From NCBI GenBank assembly GCA_018814745.1, contig JAHIZC010000027.1, positions 1 through 9,389 on the forward strand: a DNA stretch of 9,389 bases. The letters run 5' to 3'. A program made the position numbers and the translations under genes. The stretch is from Candidatus Omnitrophota bacterium (GTDB lineage Bacteria > Omnitrophota > Gorgyraeia > Gygaellales > Profunditerraquicolaceae). Of this stretch, positions 5,818-9,389 are shown piece after piece (the stretch's first letter is position 1; each line of letters starts with the position of its first letter). The notes beneath the pieces were generated by a model, which saw only the letters and a program-made list of their open reading frames with translations, was not told the DNA's origin and ran no database searches.

Positions 5818-8800
5818 ATGACGTTACCGATTTTAGGCCTGACAATATTTGCTTTCGGATTGATTGCCTACGCAATTTATCTGATATTCTTCGAAGAATC
5901 ATTTGCCGGCGTAAAGGCTGAGCTTAAGGTCCGCCTGAACGCCAAAAAACAAAAAGTCCTTGCTCAAGAGCAGAAGATCCAAGCCTTGGAGGAGGAGGCA
6001 GGTTCTTTAGAAAAGGGTTTAGAGGAGATGAAGTCCGGACATGGAACTTTAGAGAAACAGCTTGAGGAGGCCGGTAGCAGGGAAGCGCAATTAAATGCAG
6101 AGTTACATAGGCGCCAAGAGTGGGTGAAGAAGGCTGAGGAGGAACTGAGCAAGGTTAAGGAAGAAAATGCGCAGCTAAAGAATAAGTTTGCCTCTAGAGA
6201 GCAGGAGCTGCAGCAGGGATTCACCGCGAAAGTCAATTTAGAAAGAGAGCTAAAAGATCTCAATCAAAAGACAGAATTATTCCAAGTGGATTCTAAAGAG
6301 AAGACTGATCAGATCGAGGCCCTGAAGCATAAGCTAGAGAGGAATGAACAAATACTCAAGGAACATTTAAAGACTATCGATCAGTTTAAAAAGAAGGATA
6401 ATATCAGTGAGTGGGTTCCTAAGCAGGATTTTAAAAAGCTGAATGAGGAATATACTCAAATAGAGAAGGAACTTGAGGAGAAAGAGGAGAAGTTAAAGAG
6501 GTTTGCCGAGGAAATAACACAGTTAAAGCGTCAGCCTGAAACAAGGGAGCAGGAAGCACCGGTTATCCTGCCGCAGGAGGCTAAAGAAGAAGAGCCCCCT
6601 AAAGAGGAAGTCAAAACAGAAGTTCCCGTCGAGGAGAAACCGGCAGTTGCAGAAAAACCCGAAGCAGAAAAACCCAAAGAAGAGATACCTCCGGAAGTTG
6701 AGGCAAAGGCTAAAGAGTTAAAGGGCCTGGAAAAAGTCTTAGAGCAGACAGAAAAGCCCGCTGTAAAAGAAAAATCCCATCCCCCTCCGAGGATCGAATT
6801 AGAGAAAGTAAGGAATATCGGTTTTATGGCGCATATCGACGCCGGCAAGACGACTGTGACGGAGAGGGTGCTTTTTTATACCGGCCGCACTCATAAGATC
6901 GGCGAGGTGCATGATGGCCAAGCGATGATGGATTGGATGAAACAGGAGCAGGAGAGGGGAATTACGATTACCTCGGCTGCTACCACTTGTTTTTGGAACG
7001 AGCATCGGATTAACGTTATCGATACCCCCGGCCATGTTGATTTTACGGTCGAGGTAGAACGCAGCCTGCGCGTTCTCGACGGTGCAGTGGCAGTTTTTTG
7101 CGCTGTGGGAGGAGTAGAGCCGCAGTCGGAAACCGTCTGGCATCAGTCTAATAAATACCACGTGCCGAAGATCGCTTTCGTGAACAAGATGGACCGTACG
7201 GGTGCTGATTTTTTTGCGGCCTTAAAGGATATCCAGGAGAAATTAACTGATCACGCCCTGCCTTTGCAGATCCCAATAGGCAGTGAAAATGATTTTAAAG
7301 GAATAATCGACCTGATAGAGATGAAGGCCTATCTATATGAGGAGGAGACGCAGGGAAAAACATTTCAGGTAGAAGATATACCTCAGGAGTATCTGGAGAA
7401 GGCGAAGGAGTATAGGCATATCCTACTTGAGAGGGCGGTCTCTCTTGACGAGGTATTGATGAAGAAATATCTGGAATCAGAGGCCTCGGTGACTAACGAA
7501 GAATTGATCCAGGTTATCCGTCGGGGGACAATCGCTAATAAAGCTGTTCCTGTACTCTGTGGTTCAGCCTTAAAAAATAAAGGGATCCAGAAACTAATCG
7601 ATGCAGTGGTACTTTACTTGCCTGCTCCGGTTGATTTATCCGCGGTTGAGGCGGCTGATCCTGATGATCCTAAAAAAACTACCCAACTTAAAGCAGATCC
7701 TGATCAGCCGTTAAGTGCACTGGCTTTTAAGGTTCAGGCTGATCCGCATATGGGAAAATTGGTTTATGTCAGGATCTACTCCGGATTTCTGGGGACCGGT
7801 TCTTATGTCTTGAATGCTACAAAGAATAAAAGAGAAAGAGTCTCGCGGATTGTGCAGATGCACGCCAATCAGAGAGAGAATATAGAATATGCTTTTGCCG
7901 GCGATATCGTAGCGGTTGTCGGGCTCTCTAATACGGTAACCGCGGATACGCTTTGCGATACTGATAATCCGTTTTTATTAGAGGCGATACAGTTTCCTAC
8001 GCCGGTAGTTTCCCTGAGCATTACTCCGAAAAGCAGGGCTGAGCAGGACAAACTCGGCCAGGCTTTATCGCGCTTAACAGAGGAGGATCCTACCTTTACC
8101 GTCAACTCCGACAAAGAAACTAACGAGACTATTCTTACCGGTATGGGTGAGCTGCACCTTGAGATAATCGTAGACCGGTTGAAAGAAGAATTCGGAGTTG
8201 AAGCGGTGGTTGGACAACCTAAGGTTGCTTTTAGAGAGACGGTCTTAGCTAAAGCGACTGCGGAGGGGAAATATGTCAGGCAGACCGGATGTAGAGGCCA
8301 GTATGGCCATGTAGTATTGGAGGTGGCTCCGGCTGAACCGGAGACAGGCCTGGAATTCATAGATAGTATTAAAGGAGGAACAATCCCGCAGTCATTCATC
8401 CCTGCGGTTGAAAAGGGAATTAAGGAGGCGATGCAAAAGGGTGTTATTGCCGGCTATCCCGTAGTTGATATAAAGGTGGATCTCAAGGACGGCTCATTTC
8501 ATGAGGTGGATTCGTCTGAGCTGGCCTTTAAAATTGCCGGTAGTATTGGTTTTAAGGAAGCCTTTTTAAAAGCCGAACCGGTGCTGCTAGAGCCTTATAT
8601 GTCTTTATCGGTCAATGCCCCTGAAGAGAATGTAAACGGTATCGTCGGATATATCTGTTCCAAGCGGGGGAAGATTCTGAATATAGATGTTAAGGGGAAA
8701 CTTAAGCAGATATCTGCTTCGGTTCCCCTATCTGAGATGTTCGGCTACGTGACAAATATCCGCTCTTTAAGCGGCGGCCGGGCGCAGGCAACCATGGAGT

Positions 8801-8883
8801 TTGACAAATATCAGCAGGTTCCTAAAGATATCGCCCAGAAGATCATCGAAGAGCGTAAGGCTAAAGCCAAAGAGGGAAAATAG
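5818..8883 (+). CDS. fusA: Membrane-anchored coiled-coil / elongation factor G fusion protein
   Basis: The 1021-residue protein has four parts: one N-terminal membrane helix (about 3-25, followed by EES), a Glu/Lys/Gln-rich coiled coil (about 32-240), a Pro/Glu/Lys linker (about 245-323) and a full EF-G (about 325-1021, ~697 residues, the normal size). EF-G is the GTPase that moves tRNA and mRNA through the ribosome. All G motifs are present: AHIDAGKT (338-345), RGITIT (380-385), DTPGH (402-406), NKMD (456-459) and GSA (582-584). Domains II-V follow, with GRGQYGH-like CRGQYGH (825-831), the domain IV tip SFHEVDSSE (893-901, His895) and EMFGY (973-977). The junction [13 protein letters not shown] keeps the usual EF-G opening but without a Met, and no ATG, GTG or TTG lies just before it, so separate initiation is unlikely. 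A site AGGG (5807-5810) precedes the ATG at 5818. Whether this is the cell's only EF-G or a paralogue cannot be told here. Confidence 0.93.
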   Translation: MTLPILGLTIFAFGLIAYAIYLIFFEESFAGVKAELKVRLNAKKQKVLAQEQKIQALEEEAGSLEKGLEEMKSGHGTLEKQLEEAGSREAQLNAELHRRQEWVKKAEEELSKVKEENAQLKNKFASREQELQQGFTAKVNLERELKDLNQKTELFQVDSKEKTDQIEALKHKLERNEQILKEHLKTIDQFKKKDNISEWVPKQDFKKLNEEYTQIEKELEEKEEKLKRFAEEITQLKRQPETREQEAPVILPQEAKEEEPPKEEVKTEVPVEEKPAVAEKPEAEKPKEEIPPEVEAKAKELKGLEKVLEQTEKPAVKEKSHPPPRIELEKVRNIGFMAHIDAGKTTVTERVLFYTGRTHKIGEVHDGQAMMDWMKQEQERGITITSAATTCFWNEHRINVIDTPGHVDFTVEVERSLRVLDGAVAVFCAVGGVEPQSETVWHQSNKYHVPKIAFVNKMDRTGADFFAALKDIQEKLTDHALPLQIPIGSENDFKGIIDLIEMKAYLYEEETQGKTFQVEDIPQEYLEKAKEYRHILLERAVSLDEVLMKKYLESEASVTNEELIQVIRRGTIANKAVPVLCGSALKNKGIQKLIDAVVLYLPAPVDLSAVEAADPDDPKKTTQLKADPDQPLSALAFKVQADPHMGKLVYVRIYSGFLGTGSYVLNATKNKRERVSRIVQMHANQRENIEYAFAGDIVAVVGLSNTVTADTLCDTDNPFLLEAIQFPTPVVSLSITPKSRAEQDKLGQALSRLTEEDPTFTVNSDKETNETILTGMGELHLEIIVDRLKEEFGVEAVVGQPKVAFRETVLAKATAEGKYVRQTGCRGQYGHVVLEVAPAEPETGLEFIDSIKGGTIPQSFIPAVEKGIKEAMQKGVIAGYPVVDIKVDLKDGSFHEVDSSELAFKIAGSIGFKEAFLKAEPVLLEPYMSLSVNAPEENVNGIVGYICSKRGKILNIDVKGKLKQISASVPLSEMFGYVTNIRSLSGGRAQATMEFDKYQQVPKDIAQKIIEERKAKAKEGK

Positions 8884-8950
8884 CTCTTTAGATTTTATCA
8901 AGTAAAGGGTCTTTCACGGTCTTGCTTCCGCGTGCTTAAAGCATACTACT

Positions 8951-9186
8951 CATAACAAACGAATCTGTCGGTCTTTTTCGCTCAGGTCGATTTTTATACG
9001 CCAATGATCTTTCGCATTTCGGTGGCTCTGAACTCGCGCTTTTTGCTCTAGCAAAAATCGCTCAAACAGCATCGCCATCCCAAAATTGCCCCCGCTAAGG
9101 CGGGGGCCTTGGGATTCGCTCAATGCTCAAGCTCCATTGGCTAAAATCGACATTCGCTCGAAATCCCGCCAGCTTCATTTGTTATG
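8951..9186. repeat. Long imperfect inverted repeat, 236 nt, attC-like ends
   Basis: The ends cataacaaacgaa (8951-8963) and ttcatttgttatg (9174-9186) are inverted copies with one mismatch. Further in, gtcgattttt…gccaatg (8986-9006) matches the reverse complement of cattggctaaaatcgac (9135-9151), apart from a short bulge. The stretch between these blocks is also roughly complementary. The left arm carries about 60 extra bases with a hairpin of its own (tttttgc/gcaaaaa near 9040-9057). The motif tcgctc occurs four times (8978, 9058, 9116, 9154). It looks like a foldable mobile or recombination-type element, but no recombinase gene is in the window. Confidence 0.6.
9077..9115. repeat. Nested GC-rich hairpin at the apex of the inverted repeat
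   Basis: gcccccgc (9088-9095) and gcgggggc (9100-9107) form an 8-bp stem around TAAG. Across a small internal loop, atcccaa (9077-9083) pairs with ttgggat (9109-9115). There is no following T-run on either strand, so it is a poor candidate for the EF-G gene's terminator. Confidence 0.75.
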
Positions 9187-9197
9187 GAGAGCAAGAT

Positions 9198-9284
9198 AAA
9201 ATCTCCTCAGATAATTTATGCGTCAAAAGGGGATTTTGCGGTTTTGCTGGAGCGCACATTAGGATTTTTTCGGTAGATGTGTGC
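9198..9284. repeat. Two small hairpins after the inverted repeat
   Basis: aaaatctcc (9198-9206) pairs with ggggatttt (9229-9237), nine pairs with one G-T. gcgcacat (9252-9259) pairs with atgtgtgc (9277-9284), eight pairs with one G-T. I see no gene in this stretch. Confidence 0.5.
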
Positions 9285-9287
9285 AAG

Positions 9288-9307
9288 CCTGCCTGCCGGC
9301 AGGCAGG
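9288..9307. repeat. Perfect 20-bp palindrome (cctgcctgcc and its complement)
   Basis: The half-site cctgcctgcc (9288-9297) is followed at once by its exact reverse complement ggcaggcagg (9298-9307). Palindromes of this kind recur between genes in several uncultured bacterial lineages (recollection, not checked). Confidence 0.8.
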
Positions 9308-9389
9308 GGGTTACGGCGAACGGAGGAGCTCTATACTGTAAACCTCTCCGGGAGAGAGCCGTAAACCGTAGCACACGGCGAAAAAAGAC
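9308..9389. other. Unassigned non-coding tail with small hairpins
   Basis: There is no gene here. ctctc/gagag (9344-9348 with 9352-9356) and gccgt/acggc (9358-9362 with 9375-9379) can form short hairpins. gtaaacc occurs twice (9338 and 9361), and acggcgaa occurs twice (9313 and 9375). This may be the 5' part of a structured leader or RNA continuing past the window, but I could not identify one. Confidence 0.3.

Noticed and set aside
7869..8399. 176-codon minus-strand frame within the EF-G region
   Set aside because: It lies opposite a fully conserved EF-G domain II-IV and has no family pattern; it is a shadow of the real gene.
8884..8950. Intrinsic terminator directly after the EF-G fusion gene
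   Set aside because: No stem followed by a T-run is visible. The only strong nearby hairpin (9088-9107) lacks Ts on either side.
8951..9186. Firm call as an integron attC site
   Set aside because: Usual attC sites are roughly 57-141 bp, the core GTTATGG departs from GTTRRRY, and no integrase or cassette array is seen. It is kept only as an attC-like repeat.
9311..9337. Promoter TTACGG … TATACT near the right end
   Set aside because: The spacing is only 15 bp and the -35 box is weak; no gene start follows within the window.
9123..9341. 72-codon open frame at the right end
   Set aside because: It crosses one arm of the inverted repeat, two hairpins and the palindrome, has no clear ribosome site, and its protein is of mixed, unrecognisable composition.
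9308..9389. T-box, tmRNA or RNase P RNA start
   Set aside because: I compared the sequence with the core motifs I know for these RNAs and none fits convincingly. No tRNA cloverleaf was found either.

Overview
The window reads as a piece of bacterial chromosome, not as a phage or plasmid. All recognisable genes lie on the + strand. I infer a Gram-negative-type, uncultured lineage, possibly Candidatus Omnitrophota or another PVC-related group. The hints are a secreted OB-fold protein, a glycine-zipper lipoprotein, a short PheT without the usual tRNA-binding OB domain, heptanucleotide repeats inside genes, and hairpin-rich spacers. This placement comes from memory of such genomes and is a weak inference.

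Region 1 (1-3642) is a translation cluster. A membrane-anchored OB-fold protein of unknown function overlaps pheS by 31 nt. pheS is followed by pheT, and together they encode the two subunits of phenylalanyl-tRNA synthetase. The 56-nt pheS-pheT gap holds three related repeat arms, and the last one overlaps the GTG start of pheT. Two inverted heptanucleotide arrays lie inside coding sequence: one encodes the N-terminus and signal peptide of the first protein, the other a short linker in PheT.

Region 2 (3643-4000) is non-coding. A near-consensus sigma70-type promoter (TTGACT-17-TATACT) starts six bases after the pheT stop. It drives a ~185-nt RNA with a 25-bp-class closing stem, a central bubble and an apical hairpin, ending in a T-run. 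Shape, size and position just upstream of rarA point to 6S RNA. Two further hairpins lie between it and rarA.

Region 3 (4001-8883) is a tight three-gene operon: rarA, a glycine-zipper lipoprotein gene (4-nt overlap, strong AGGAGG site) and a 1021-codon gene (3-nt gap). The last encodes a complete elongation factor G fused in frame behind an N-terminal membrane segment, a ~200-residue coiled coil and a Pro/Glu/Lys-rich linker. A membrane-tethered EF-G is the most unusual thing in the window.

Region 4 (8884-9389) has no credible gene. It holds a 236-nt imperfect inverted repeat with integron-attC-like ends, a GC-rich nested hairpin, two smaller hairpins and a 20-bp perfect palindrome.

Functionally, the genes concern translation (PheRS, EF-G), transcription control (6S RNA), replication-fork maintenance (RarA) and the envelope (OB-fold protein, lipoprotein). 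The EF-G fusion joins the translation and envelope themes in one polypeptide.
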